Of a stretch of 39,809 nucleotides of DNA, positions 22,848-31,537 are shown one piece after another. The stretch covers positions 1 through 39,809 of the IMG/VR virus record IMGVR_UViG_3300036832_000142; one strand, given 5' to 3'. This DNA is from a virus. A model generated the notes under the pieces. The model did no database searches. It saw nothing but the letters and a program-made list of their open reading frames with translations, and was not told where the DNA came from. The position numbers and the translations under genes are program-made. How positions within the stretch are numbered: position 1 is the first letter of the stretch; each line of letters opens with the position of its first letter.

Positions 22848-23254
22848 GCCGACACGTGACCGGACGGCGTCATTTCGAGTTCGATCAGCGCGGCGTCGCC
22901 TGACGTCGAGTCGACTTCTGGCGGCGTCACACGCTTGAGCACGCCCGACGTGACGATCGGCTTCCCGTACGTGTTGCCGTCCGTGTCGAGCGGCTGCTTC
23001 TTGACGACCATGCTGCCCTTGCCGACGCGACTGAGCAGCCACGCGATCGTCTGATGATCGCGTTCGAGCCGATACAGACGCGCGATGATGACCTGCCCCA
23101 CGGTGACGGTGCCGCCGAGCGTGACGATCGGTGCCATCCCTCCGGGCTTGTACGTCAGCGAGTCCGAGTCTGACTCGCCTCCGGTCATCGAGTCGAATGT
23201 GCCGAGCAGCACACCGTCGATCGTGACCGTGGTGTCGAACTGATCCTTGCGCAC
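22844..23254 (-). CDS. Tail tube protein
   Basis: 136 residues from GTG at 23254, 21 bases after the sheath gene. A beta-rich protein with TTVTIDGVLLGTFDSMTGGE at the start, GGTVTVGQVIIARLYRLERD, and a strand ALIELEMTPSGHV at the end, as in contractile tail tubes (XkdM/T4 gp19 group), which form hexameric rings inside the sheath. Position sheath-tube-chaperone-tape measure supports the call. Confidence 0.88.
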   Translation of the reverse strand: MRKDQFDTTVTIDGVLLGTFDSMTGGESDSDSLTYKPGGMAPIVTLGGTVTVGQVIIARLYRLERDHQTIAWLLSRVGKGSMVVKKQPLDTDGNTYGKPIVTSGVLKRVTPPEVDSTSGDAALIELEMTPSGHVSA

Positions 23255-23275
23255 TTGCGTCTTGCCTCCCTTCGA

Positions 23276-24487
23276 TTACGCCGCGACCGGCAGCGACTGA
23301 TCGGTTGCGACCTTGACGATCTCGATCACGACCCACTCGGCCATGCCGGACATGCGCACGCTCAAGATCGCGTGCAGCTCACCGTTGGCGATCGTCGCCT
23401 CGGTGTTGACCTGCACGCCGACGTTGACGTCGTACGCGTCGGCGGGTGCCGTGCCGTACAGAGCGCCGAGGTCGTAGTACGGGCCGAGCATCGCGGCGAG
23501 ATCGCCGCCGAACGATGCGATCGTGCGACGTCTGCCGTCGAGCTGACTGAACACGTAGTGCTCACCGATCGCCTCGGCCTGCGCGACGATCTCCATGTTC
23601 AGCCGCGCCCAGCCGAAGTTCTCCCACGTCGTGTCGACCGACGTGTCGACGATCGTGCGGTAGCCGTACGTGCGCACGCCGCCGTAGACGATGCGTGCCA
23701 TGTTGACGCCGTCGTCATTGAGCGACGCGTAATCGGCGTCTGAATAAGCGCCGAGCAGCGACAGCGCGAACACGCTCTGACCGAGATCACCGGCTGCGGG
23801 CTGATTCGCCGTGTACGCGAGATCATTGCGCGCGATGATGCCCGCCTCGATCGCCGTGTACGGCACCGTGCGCGTCGTGCCCGGTGTGACTCCCGGCACT
23901 TCCGCTGACGGCATGAAGACCGCGCCGTAGCGCGCGTTGACGTCGGTCTGCAGAGCCGTGGCCGCTGTCGACAGCGCCGTCGCGTCGCCGTCTGCGAGCG
24001 ACAGCAGCGCGACACGGTTGCACGCGGCGGCGTGTGCGAGTAGCGCCGACTGATTCGCCGGGTCTGCTGCGAGCACCGGGTCAGCGATCAGAATCTGCCC
24101 CGGTCCGAGCTGCTTGATCAGTGCAGCGAGCGCGGTCGCGATGCCCGTGTCGAGCGCGAGCGGCGCTGCGGACGCCTTGCTCTTCGACGTGCTCGCGCTG
24201 TCGCTCGCGTCTGCCGCTGCCGCGAGCGTGCCGACCGCCGTCGTCGAGCCGATGTAGCACTGCGATCCGCCCTCGCGGAAGTAGACGTCGGCGGCGTCGT
24301 ACGTCGTCTGCTCCGTCCCAGTGCCGCGAGCGCCGAACGTGTCGACGAACTCGGTCAGCGAATGAACGAGCGCGTACGGCGTGTCGGTGTTGCTCGTCGC
24401 GCCGACGATGAAGCAGACGCCCGTGTCGGTTGGTGCTGAGCGCGGCGGCGGCAGCGCGCGCGAGATCACATCTACTCCCGGCCTCAT
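23276..24487 (-). CDS. Contractile tail sheath protein
   Basis: 403 residues; ATG overlaps the stop of the preceding gene. MRPGVDVISRALPPPRSAPT, then TGVCFIVGATSNTDTP and EFVDTFGARG is the standard sheath start; the C-terminal half has AGIIARNDLAYTANQPAAGD, YRTIVDTSVDTTWENFGWAR, LNMEIVAQAEAIGEHYVFSQ and the terminal strand VVIEIVKVATDQS that exchanges between subunits. About 400 residues is compact for the family. It is the best single proof of a myovirus morphology. Confidence 0.93.
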   Translation of the reverse strand: MRPGVDVISRALPPPRSAPTDTGVCFIVGATSNTDTPYALVHSLTEFVDTFGARGTGTEQTTYDAADVYFREGGSQCYIGSTTAVGTLAAAADASDSASTSKSKASAAPLALDTGIATALAALIKQLGPGQILIADPVLAADPANQSALLAHAAACNRVALLSLADGDATALSTAATALQTDVNARYGAVFMPSAEVPGVTPGTTRTVPYTAIEAGIIARNDLAYTANQPAAGDLGQSVFALSLLGAYSDADYASLNDDGVNMARIVYGGVRTYGYRTIVDTSVDTTWENFGWARLNMEIVAQAEAIGEHYVFSQLDGRRRTIASFGGDLAAMLGPYYDLGALYGTAPADAYDVNVGVQVNTEATIANGELHAILSVRMSGMAEWVVIEIVKVATDQSLPVAA

Positions 24488-25143
24488 GTCGTGTCCTCCT
24501 GCGGTAGTGGCTGGTCGGTCGGATAGTTGTCGACGACTTCGTCGTGCGTCTCGACGAGCGGCCAGAGCGGGTACGGATCAAGCTCGTCGGGTTCGGGGTC
24601 AGGCTGCACCGGGCCTGCCAGTGTCGTGAGCACGTCGTCGACCTCGATCGCGAACGTCGCGAAGCCCGCGTACAGCGCGCGCGTGTCGTCGTACGCGAGC
24701 GGGTCGAGACGCAGATCGAGCCATGTGCTCGCGATCGCGTGCCCTTCGAGCGACGGTCGCTGAGCGACGATCGCAGCGTGCGCCGCGACGAACAGCGTCG
24801 CGATCTCGTGCGCGTCGCCCTGCGTACGCGCCGAGACTGCGCAGCCAACGTCGACGTTGAAGCGCACGCGATAGACGCCGTCGCCGTCACGTGTCGGCGG
24901 CGGCGTGATCCCCGGCGTCACGACGAGCACACCGGGGAGCTGATCTTCGGGCCACTTGTCGAACGTCGGGCCGTACGCCCAGCCGCGCACACGCGGGAAC
25001 GTGCCTGCTGCGTAGCCGTGCTGACGTTCGAGTTCAGCGAGGTACGTGCTCGACCACTTGCGCAGCAGCGCGAGCACCCACGACTCGACGTCGAAGCCGC
25101 TGACGACGCGCCCGAAGATCGTGTCGGTTTCGATCAGGCTCAC
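24484..25143 (-). CDS. Putative tail terminator protein
   Basis: 219 residues between the tail-completion gene and the sheath gene, the usual place of the terminator. It contains ESWVLALLRKWSSTYLAELE, PGVLVVTPGITPP, a strand YRVRFNVDVGCAVSARTQGD with helix AHEIATLFVAAHAAIVAQ, a fold pattern of short alpha/beta terminators. The C-terminal 45 residues are acidic and proline-rich. Function by position. Confidence 0.65.
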   Translation of the reverse strand: MSLIETDTIFGRVVSGFDVESWVLALLRKWSSTYLAELERQHGYAAGTFPRVRGWAYGPTFDKWPEDQLPGVLVVTPGITPPPTRDGDGVYRVRFNVDVGCAVSARTQGDAHEIATLFVAAHAAIVAQRPSLEGHAIASTWLDLRLDPLAYDDTRALYAGFATFAIEVDDVLTTLAGPVQPDPEPDELDPYPLWPLVETHDEVVDNYPTDQPLPQEDTT

Positions 25144-25616
25144 GTCAGCGTCTCCCCGTGTGCGACGTCACCTTTCGCGATGTAGCGACCGACGATGCGC
25201 GTGATCATCTGCCGCTCGATCCACGACAGCTCGATCAGGTCGCGTGCGGGCTGGAAGAGCGTGCCCGAGTTCTGCCAGCGTGCGTAGAACAGTTTGGTGC
25301 CGAAGCGCAGCGACTGCGGCTTGCGCTCGTCGATCACGCCGCGTGCGCGATCGGCAGTGAGCGAGCGATACAGCGCGCCGCTCTTACGCTCCGGGCGAGC
25401 GTCCTGCCCTTGCCGCTGCTTGCGTTCGATCGTCGAGTCAGCGAGACGCGGCCAGGACGGACTCTGCCAGTGTCGTTCGTTCGACGTCAGGTACACGCTC
25501 TTGACTGCGCCGCCGACGCGCAAGATGTCACGCGCACGCGGCTCCATCTCCGTGATCGAGCGCAGAGCCTTGTCGAGTCCCTTGACGTCGATCGCGCCTT
25601 CGGTCCCGCGCGGCAT
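25140..25616 (-). CDS. Tail completion / virion morphogenesis protein (gpS-like)
   Basis: 158 residues. Family pattern visible: WPRLADSTIERKQRQG, then a basic region and KSGALYRSLT, LRFGTKLFYARWQNSGTLFQ, PARDLIELSWIERQMITRIV. In phage P2 and Mu the comparable protein (gpS/gpG) finishes the tail so it can join the head. It overlaps the preceding connector gene by one base. Confidence 0.78.
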   Translation of the reverse strand: MPRGTEGAIDVKGLDKALRSITEMEPRARDILRVGGAVKSVYLTSNERHWQSPSWPRLADSTIERKQRQGQDARPERKSGALYRSLTADRARGVIDERKPQSLRFGTKLFYARWQNSGTLFQPARDLIELSWIERQMITRIVGRYIAKGDVAHGETLT

Positions 25617-26140
25617 CAGTGCCCGACGTTGACGATGTTGCCGAGATACGGGCCGAGTCCCGCGAAGCCGTACGTGTACGCCCAGTACGTCGTGCCCGAC
25701 GCCATGTCGAGCGTGCCGAGTTCGGTGCCGCCCGCGCCCGGTGGCGACAGCGACGAGACGAAGTCGACGAACGCCTGCGAGTCACCCTGAAACATCGCCC
25801 AGAGGTTGTTGTACGCAGAGCGATCGGTGCGTATCTGCTCGGGGAAGTACGACAGCTCGACCTCACACGCCGCGACGAGCGACGCCAAGTGCCGCGCTTC
25901 CTCTTGCGCGTCGGCTGGGATCGTCCAGCCGCCTGCAAGCGCTGCGACTTTCGCGCAGCCGTTCGTGATCAGTTGCTCGACCTCGACGTCGGTCGGGCGC
26001 GTCGCGTCGGTGAAGGTGCCGATCTCGTTCGCGCTCGCGTCTTTCGTGCGCGCACGAATCAGGGCGGCGACGTCGTCGACGGTCGGACGCCACGGCACGG
26101 TCAGCGGGTCGACAGGCGTCACGGGTGGTGGTGTGCTCAC
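25616..26140 (-). CDS. Putative head-tail connector (adaptor) protein
   Basis: 174 residues: VDDVAALIRARTKDASANEI start, DATRPTDVEVEQLITNGCAK, AQEEARHLASLVAACEVELS, then a segment ending YTYGFAGLGPYLGNIVNVGH. Early two-helix pattern with T.vEVeqLI is that of gp6-like adaptors that bind below the portal. Its location between capsid and tail completion genes agrees. Confidence 0.65.
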   Translation of the reverse strand: MSTPPPVTPVDPLTVPWRPTVDDVAALIRARTKDASANEIGTFTDATRPTDVEVEQLITNGCAKVAALAGGWTIPADAQEEARHLASLVAACEVELSYFPEQIRTDRSAYNNLWAMFQGDSQAFVDFVSSLSPPGAGGTELGTLDMASGTTYWAYTYGFAGLGPYLGNIVNVGH

Positions 26141-26343
26141 GGGTCATCCTCCGGGTCGATCGGTCCGGCTTGGTCTTCGAGCTGCGCGAGAATCACTGGT
26201 GCCCAGCCGTCGATGATCGCCTGCCGAGGGCCGGGCGGCGCTGCGAGCACTGTCGTCCAGAGATACATCTGGAACTGGACGCGATCACGCGTCTGCTGCT
26301 GCCAGAGCGCCGCCCGGTCGTCCTCGGAGGGGTACGTGCTCAC
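26137..26343 (-). CDS. Hypothetical virion-region protein, 68 aa
   Basis: ATG overlaps the upstream stop and its own stop overlaps the next ATG. Short acidic protein with a helical middle (LWQQQTRDRVQFQMYLWTTV) and PGPRQAIIDGWAPVILAQLE. Not recognised; may be a minor head or connector component by location. Confidence 0.55.
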   Translation of the reverse strand: MSTYPSEDDRAALWQQQTRDRVQFQMYLWTTVLAAPPGPRQAIIDGWAPVILAQLEDQAGPIDPEDDP

Positions 26344-26558
26344 GACTTCGTCTGCGCTCCCGCCATCGCTGCGAACGTGTAGTCGGTGTCGTCGATCGGG
26401 CCACCGAAGTAGCCCGCTTCGAGCGCCTCTTCGTGCGTCGTCGTGACCGGCCCGTCGAGCGGCGGCAGATCGACGCCGCCGTCTGCGGGCATCACCGTCG
26501 TCGTGTCGTCGCTCGTCGTCGACGAGCTGCTGCGTGTCGTCTTGCTGCTGCTTGTCAT
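26340..26558 (-). CDS. Hypothetical Ser/Thr-rich protein, 72 aa
   Basis: ATG with GGGAGA upstream, immediately after the capsid gene. The first ~20 residues are serine/threonine-rich and disordered (TRSSSSTTSDDTTTV), followed by ALEAGYFGGPIDDTDYTFAA. Comparable short proteins after capsid genes serve as head decoration or carry no known role. Confidence 0.5.
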   Translation of the reverse strand: MTSSSKTTRSSSSTTSDDTTTVMPADGGVDLPPLDGPVTTTHEEALEAGYFGGPIDDTDYTFAAMAGAQTKS

Positions 26559-26569
26559 CGAGTCTCCCT

Positions 26570-27517
26570 TTACGCGTGAGTCAGCACGCCGAACGGGTAA
26601 CGCGATCCCGCGACGGGCTGGTCGTACGTGATCGGGTTGGGGACCTGGAACGCGAAGCGCGCGACAACACGCACCGCGACCATGTCCTGCTGCGCCAAGT
26701 TGAACAGCACCGCGTTGGTGTTGTCCATGATCACGGCCTGATCGAGCACCTTGAACGTGATGTCCTGCCGCAGGCCGATTAGCCCCTGCGTGAAGTCACC
26801 GACGATCGCTTCGGCCACGCCCGTAGCCGGGGCGGGCCAGAGGCCGCGCAGCGGATACGTGACGGGCACGCCGTAGACCTCTGTGCCGTCAGGCGACGGT
26901 GCGTTCGCGAGCGCTTCGCCGGTCGTCGCGCGAGCGTTGCGCAGACGCGCCTTGACCGAGCGATTCGCGATCACGCCGTTGACGTCGAAGCCGTCTGCCT
27001 CGACCTTCCCGAACACGTCCGAGAAGTCACCGACGATGCCGCCCGCCGCAGCCGCGTTGGTGCCGTCGACTGCGGAGTTACCCGCTGCGACCGCTGCAGG
27101 CACGATCGCCTGCGGCCACGAGGCGGGAATGTTCGTGCCGATGAAGATCGCCGCGTCCAGCGCGCGCCCGATCGACTCGGTCAACTGCGGGCGAATCAGT
27201 GCCCAGATGTCGTAGTCGGCGTCGTCGAGCACGGCCTCGGGGATCGTCACGATCGCGGCCAGCTCTTCGGCGTTCAGGTAGAGGTTTGTCCAGTTCGACT
27301 CGGTCGTCTGCTTGATGCCTGTGTCGCCTGCGACCCAGTACGCGACGGCGAGCGCCGACTCTGCGGGGATGCGCAACTGCGCACGCGACATCGGGACGCT
27401 GCGAAACAATGTCAGCGCCGCCGACTCGGACGGCAGATGCGTGATGATCTCCCGCGAGTATTCCTCGGGGATCAGCGCAGTGGCTTCGCTGCGGCTGATC
27501 GTGTTGTTGTACGGCAA
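26570..27517 (-). CDS. Major capsid protein, HK97 fold
   Basis: 315 residues, typical of HK97-fold capsid proteins that use a separate scaffold and lack a long delta domain. Visible signs: SREIITHLPSESAALTLFRS N-arm, ESNWTNLYLNAEELAAIVTI, PEAVLDDADYDIWALIRPQL (spine helix), IGRALDAAIFIGTN and the C-terminal DMVAVRVVARFAFQVPNP. The preceding gene is a scaffold, and no protease gene is visible. ATG at 27517. Confidence 0.92.
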   Translation of the reverse strand: MPYNNTISRSEATALIPEEYSREIITHLPSESAALTLFRSVPMSRAQLRIPAESALAVAYWVAGDTGIKQTTESNWTNLYLNAEELAAIVTIPEAVLDDADYDIWALIRPQLTESIGRALDAAIFIGTNIPASWPQAIVPAAVAAGNSAVDGTNAAAAGGIVGDFSDVFGKVEADGFDVNGVIANRSVKARLRNARATTGEALANAPSPDGTEVYGVPVTYPLRGLWPAPATGVAEAIVGDFTQGLIGLRQDITFKVLDQAVIMDNTNAVLFNLAQQDMVAVRVVARFAFQVPNPITYDQPVAGSRYPFGVLTHA

Positions 27518-27566
27518 GGTTGACGTCCTCTCGTGACGAGCGACGACGTCGCGGGCGAGCTTGCTG

Positions 27567-28148
27567 CTAGTCGCGCCCCGACGCTTCGCGGATCAGTCGA
27601 TTCATGTCGACACCGCCTGAGCGTCCCGCTGCGGCACCGCCGCGCCCCACGCCGATGCTGCCCTCGGACGAGTTGCCTCGCTCTTCGAGGTAGCGCTGCG
27701 CATCGGAGCGCAGTGAGCGCGCGTCAGTGCCCTGCAGCCGATGAGCTGCTTCGGGCGGGATGCCAAGCTCCTGAGCGATCGAGCGCTTGAGTTCAAGCAG
27801 CTCGCGTCGCGCGACGTCTTGCTCAAGCTCGATACGCAGCGAGCGCTCGCGCTCAAGTTCGGCACCCTGTCGATCGAGTCGTGCGATCGCACGCTCGACC
27901 TCGCTCTTGCCTTCGTCCTCGATCGCAGAGAGTCGGCGCTCTAGATCGGCAGCACGCTTCTCGGCATCGCGCCGAGCTTCGCGCTCCTTCGCCAGCGTCG
28001 CCCGTCCGCGATCGCGGAGTGCGGTGTCGTCTTGCCGATCGTCAGACGTCGCGTCTGCGTCGGTCGTGTGCCCGTCAGACGTCGCGTCGTCAGGGGTCGG
28101 AGCGTCAGCGGGCGTCGCGCTCGCGTCGCTCGATGTCGGGTCAGGCAC
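27567..28148 (-). CDS. Capsid scaffolding protein
   Basis: 193 residues with a disordered, acidic Asp/Thr-rich first third (ATPADAPTPDDATSDGHTTD), a long charged coiled coil at about 50-125 (REARRDAEKRAADLERRLSA) and a short C-terminal region ending REASGRD. This is the layout of Gram-positive phage scaffolds between portal and capsid genes. It overlaps the portal stop by 8 bases. Confidence 0.82.
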   Translation of the reverse strand: MPDPTSSDASATPADAPTPDDATSDGHTTDADATSDDRQDDTALRDRGRATLAKEREARRDAEKRAADLERRLSAIEDEGKSEVERAIARLDRQGAELERERSLRIELEQDVARRELLELKRSIAQELGIPPEAAHRLQGTDARSLRSDAQRYLEERGNSSEGSIGVGRGGAAAGRSGGVDMNRLIREASGRD

Positions 28149-29574
28149 CTACGCCTCCCTCGGTCGGAGTTGTCGTCGTCGGAATCTGAGCTGCAACTTG
28201 CGCGGGCGTCGGCGTGATCGTCTCGCGCGCAGTGACCGCCGGGCCTTGCGTGTCCGCGCCCTCTGCGATCCAGCGCTCGATCTGCTGCGGCGTCGAGCCG
28301 ACGTACTCCCAGAGCGCCGGACGCGGCACGCCGATCGTCGAGAGCTTGATCGCTGCGTCGACGACTTCGGCGGTCGAGCGCGACTCCGGGTTCGCCCAGA
28401 TCGTCTCGCAGTCGAATGACGTCGCGCGATCGGTTTCGCCCATGATCTGAAACGCCAGGCGGATCGCTTCCTCCCAGCCCTCACCGAACGCGATCTGCTT
28501 GCGTCGCACCTTCGCGACGAGTCCCGTCTCGGTCGCTTTGAGCGACTCGCCGCTCGGGAAGTTGCCCGACGAGCCGAGCAGATAGTGCGGCGGCGTGCGC
28601 GTCTGCGCGGCGACGTGCTGAATGAACAGCTCGATCGCCTTCACGTAGATGCCGAGATCGCTGACCGAGAAGTTGCCGAAGTGCGCCTGCGGCTCTTCGA
28701 CCGCCATCACGCGATCGGCACCGCCGAGGAACGAGACGATCGACGGCAGCGGCTGACCCGCGTTCGGGTGCCCGTCCGGGTAGACGGGAATCTCGACGCC
28801 GGTCACCCAGCGCTGCGGGAAGGCGGCGTACTCGCTCGCGATCATCATGTCGGCGCAGAGCTTGTTCACCGCGTCCTGCAGCGGGATCACGCGCTCGACG
28901 TCCGATCGACCCTGTCGTTCGCGCAGTGTCGGCCCGTTCGCGAGCGGGATCAGCGGCACGACGCCGAGCACGTTGCGCCCGCTCGACGCTTCGTCGAGCA
29001 CCCAGCCCTTGTCGACGCCTGCGCGATCCCACCACGCGATCACGTCGGGCAGATAGAGCACGCAGTGCTCGACACCCCACTCGTCGACCCAGTCGCGCAG
29101 ACCGGCGAGTCGATGACGACCGAGCGCCGGGTCGATCGCGACGACCGCGTTCGTCGGCGGCTCGATCTGAATCGTCGGCTCGCCGCCGTCGTCGGGACCG
29201 ACGAGCGCGTACGCAGTGCCGAGCTTGATCGCCTCGGTGTGCGCGAGTTCGCTCTCTGCGTCGAGTTCGTTGCGCTGCCATATCTCCCACGCGTCTTGAT
29301 CGGCCTCGTCGGTGCCGAAGCGGAAGCCCTCGATCTTGAGTCGCTCGGCGCTCGCGTCGACGACGAGGTCGCACCAGTTGTCAGCGAAGCTCGCGAACAG
29401 CATCCCGAACGTCTCGCGGAACTTCGCGGTCGCGAACAGCAGTTTGTGGTCGCCTTGGTAGTACGAGTCGAAGCGCTGCAGATTGGTCTGTCGCGCTGCG
29501 AGCGCGGCGAGCAGCTTGTCGCGCCACTGCTCGGGCAGTGTCTGCGGCGCTGTCGAGGTCATGGTCATGCTCAT
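28141..29574 (-). CDS. Portal protein (SPP1 Gp6-like)
   Basis: 477 residues. Signature stretches: RFDSYYQGDHKLLFATAKFR, MLFASFADNWCDLVVDASAE, RLKIEGFRFG, then ESELAHTEAIKLGTAYALVG, and a stem/clip region NFSVSDLGIYVKAIELFIQH with PPHYLLGSSGNFPSGESLKA, characteristic of SPP1-type portals in actinophages. The dodecamer forms the DNA channel at the head vertex. Encoded directly after the large terminase. Confidence 0.93.
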   Translation of the reverse strand: MSMTMTSTAPQTLPEQWRDKLLAALAARQTNLQRFDSYYQGDHKLLFATAKFRETFGMLFASFADNWCDLVVDASAERLKIEGFRFGTDEADQDAWEIWQRNELDAESELAHTEAIKLGTAYALVGPDDGGEPTIQIEPPTNAVVAIDPALGRHRLAGLRDWVDEWGVEHCVLYLPDVIAWWDRAGVDKGWVLDEASSGRNVLGVVPLIPLANGPTLRERQGRSDVERVIPLQDAVNKLCADMMIASEYAAFPQRWVTGVEIPVYPDGHPNAGQPLPSIVSFLGGADRVMAVEEPQAHFGNFSVSDLGIYVKAIELFIQHVAAQTRTPPHYLLGSSGNFPSGESLKATETGLVAKVRRKQIAFGEGWEEAIRLAFQIMGETDRATSFDCETIWANPESRSTAEVVDAAIKLSTIGVPRPALWEYVGSTPQQIERWIAEGADTQGPAVTARETITPTPAQVAAQIPTTTTPTEGGVGA

Positions 29575-29575
29575 C

Positions 29576-31009
29576 TCAGAAGCTCACCGGAACCCTTGAT
29601 CGAGGACGCCAACCGGACGAGACGACGTCGCTGCGTGCTTCGTGTGCGAGCACTGCCGCGATCGCCGCGTCGATGTGATCGTTCGCCGTTGCCTTTTCGA
29701 GCCAGTAGCCGCCGCGCACTTCGCGAATCTGAGCGGCGAGCACATGCGCTGCGAGCTGCTCGTCGTCTGCGTGCGGCACGACGCCCTGCGCGACGTCGGT
29801 GCGGAAGCGTTCGAGCGCGCCCATGAAGCGTGAGCGGTTGGTCGGGTAGCGGATCACGACCTCACTGCCGAACTCACGCGCCCACGTGTCGATCTCGGTC
29901 TGCCAGAGCGGTGGGTCGCAGTACGCACGCACGACGCGATAGTTCTCGAACGCGCTCGCAAGTCGCGCGTCGACTTCGCCAGCGGGCACTTCCCACTCAC
30001 GCACGCCGCGCGGCGCTTCCCAGACGCCGATCGTCTGCAGCAGACCGTCGTCGAGTCTGCACGCGACGAGCGCGGTCGCGTCGCCGTAGCGTGAGCCGTC
30101 GAAGCCGAGCGTGATCGTGTCGCCGTACGCGAGACGCTCGCGACGCAGCGACGCCTCCCAGTCTTCAGGTCGCACCCACCACGACTCTGCGCCGGTCCAG
30201 ATGCCGCAGCGGAAGCGATCCCACTGCCACGGCAACATCGACGGCGACTTGAGCGCGAGCGCGAGCGCCTCGATCGTCCACCACGGCGCGGGGTTCGCCT
30301 GCTTGACGAGCACGAGATTCTGCGTGTCGTCGTCGCGCTCAAGCGCCCACTCGTGCATCGCGAACGAGCCGTCAGTCGTGCGCACGTACAGGTGCTTGCC
30401 GTCGCGCTCGACGCCTGGCAGCTTGCGCGCCGCCGCACGCATCTGCCCGAGCACCGACCGCTCGTGATCGCCAGCGGTCGAGATCGTGATCATCTGCCCG
30501 TGTCGCGGTCCGAGGCCGTCGCGGAAGATGCCGTACAGCCCTGCCGACTTGTGACGGTGCAGCTCGTCGACGAGCGCGAGCGTCGGGATGATCCCGTCCG
30601 CCGTGTCGACGTCAGCGGCGAGCACGCGTATCCGTCCCGCCTCGCCGCGCTTGCGTATCTGTCGGTAGCCGCGTTTCGCGACGACACGCTGCTGCAGATA
30701 CGACGAGCGTGAGACGAAGCCCGCCGCCTGCTCGTACAGGATCGACGCTTGATCGCGTGACGCTGCGCCGAGCACGCACTCAGCATCGGGCGTGACGATC
30801 AGGTGGTACAGCGCGAGCGCCGCGAGCAGCGTCGTCTTGCCGTTCTTCTTCGGCAGCAGCACGAGCGTCTCGACGACGCCGTCGAAGTAGTCGCTCAGCA
30901 GCGTGCGCTGATACGACTCGACGACGAGCGGCTCGCCGCGTTCGAGCGGCAGTCCGGCGCAGAAGCGCTCGAACGTGCCCAGCTCGCCCGACGCGTGCGC
31001 GTCGAGCAC
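29576..31009 (-). CDS. Terminase large subunit
   Basis: 477 residues; GTG at 31009, next to the TAA of the small subunit. ATPase domain: ETLVLLPKKNGKTTLLAALA with Walker A at 53-60, AASRDQASILYEQAAGFV, and Walker B TLALVDELHRH (about 144-152). C-terminal nuclease: LGFDGSRYGDATALVACRLD, VVRAYCDPPLWQTEIDTWAR and NDHIDAAIAAVLAHEA, giving the expected acidic residues. It pumps DNA into the head and cuts it. Similar to terminases of phages that have an HNH protein nearby, suggesting cohesive-end packaging. Confidence 0.93.
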   Translation of the reverse strand: MLDAHASGELGTFERFCAGLPLERGEPLVVESYQRTLLSDYFDGVVETLVLLPKKNGKTTLLAALALYHLIVTPDAECVLGAASRDQASILYEQAAGFVSRSSYLQQRVVAKRGYRQIRKRGEAGRIRVLAADVDTADGIIPTLALVDELHRHKSAGLYGIFRDGLGPRHGQMITISTAGDHERSVLGQMRAAARKLPGVERDGKHLYVRTTDGSFAMHEWALERDDDTQNLVLVKQANPAPWWTIEALALALKSPSMLPWQWDRFRCGIWTGAESWWVRPEDWEASLRRERLAYGDTITLGFDGSRYGDATALVACRLDDGLLQTIGVWEAPRGVREWEVPAGEVDARLASAFENYRVVRAYCDPPLWQTEIDTWAREFGSEVVIRYPTNRSRFMGALERFRTDVAQGVVPHADDEQLAAHVLAAQIREVRGGYWLEKATANDHIDAAIAAVLAHEARSDVVSSGWRPRSRVPVSF

Positions 31010-31537
31010 TTACGCGCCGCGCCGCCGCCGCAGCTCTGCGAGCTGATCGACTTCGGAGAACGGATCGTCGGGATCGGCGGCGCGCTCGATCGGCTCTGCG
31101 TCTTCGGGCGCGTCGCGCAGACGCACCGACACGCGTCCCCAGCGATCGGGGTACATGCGCTCAAGCAGCCACGCAGCGGCTTGCCAGTTCTCACGCGCAG
31201 CGCTCGCGATGTGCGCGACGTTGCGCGACTCGCCTTGCGCCTTCGCCAGCTCGACGCGCTCACGAAAGTCGGCGTACTCGACGTCGGCGTCAAGCCCGGA
31301 CGTGCCGCGTTCGAGCCACTCGTGGAACTGCTGACGCGACACGCCAGCCGCGCGCACTGCGACCGTGATGTAGTTGCCCGCGCTGAGCAGTTGCACGATC
31401 AGATCGGCTGTCGCGGGCGTGAACTTCGACGCGTGCCCGATCTTCGCGCCCAAGTGGAACGAGCACTTGTCGCCGCCCGTGACGGCCAGTGCTTCGCACG
31501 GCTGTCCGTCGACGCGTGTCGCAACGCATGTCGCCAT
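31010..31537 (-). CDS. Terminase small subunit
   Basis: 175 residues from ATG at 31537 that overlaps the stop of the ABC/GNAT gene; an open frame continues 34 codons further upstream but is arginine-rich shadow. A short Cys/His start (CVATRVDGQPCEALAVTGGD with CSFH) could bind zinc, then a helix-turn-helix: FTPATADLIVQLLSAGNYIT, VAVRAAGVSRQQFHEWLERG. Late part AARENWQAAAWLLERMYPDR W is a common terminase-small-subunit motif. It recognises the packaging site. Confidence 0.85.
   Translation of the reverse strand: MATCVATRVDGQPCEALAVTGGDKCSFHLGAKIGHASKFTPATADLIVQLLSAGNYITVAVRAAGVSRQQFHEWLERGTSGLDADVEYADFRERVELAKAQGESRNVAHIASAARENWQAAAWLLERMYPDRWGRVSVRLRDAPEDAEPIERAADPDDPFSEVDQLAELRRRRGA

Noticed and set aside
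22848-23336. Upstream extension of the tail chaperone frame
   Set aside because: It lies antisense-like over the tail tube gene in another frame with Arg/Asp-biased composition; the ATG at 22847 overlaps the tube stop.
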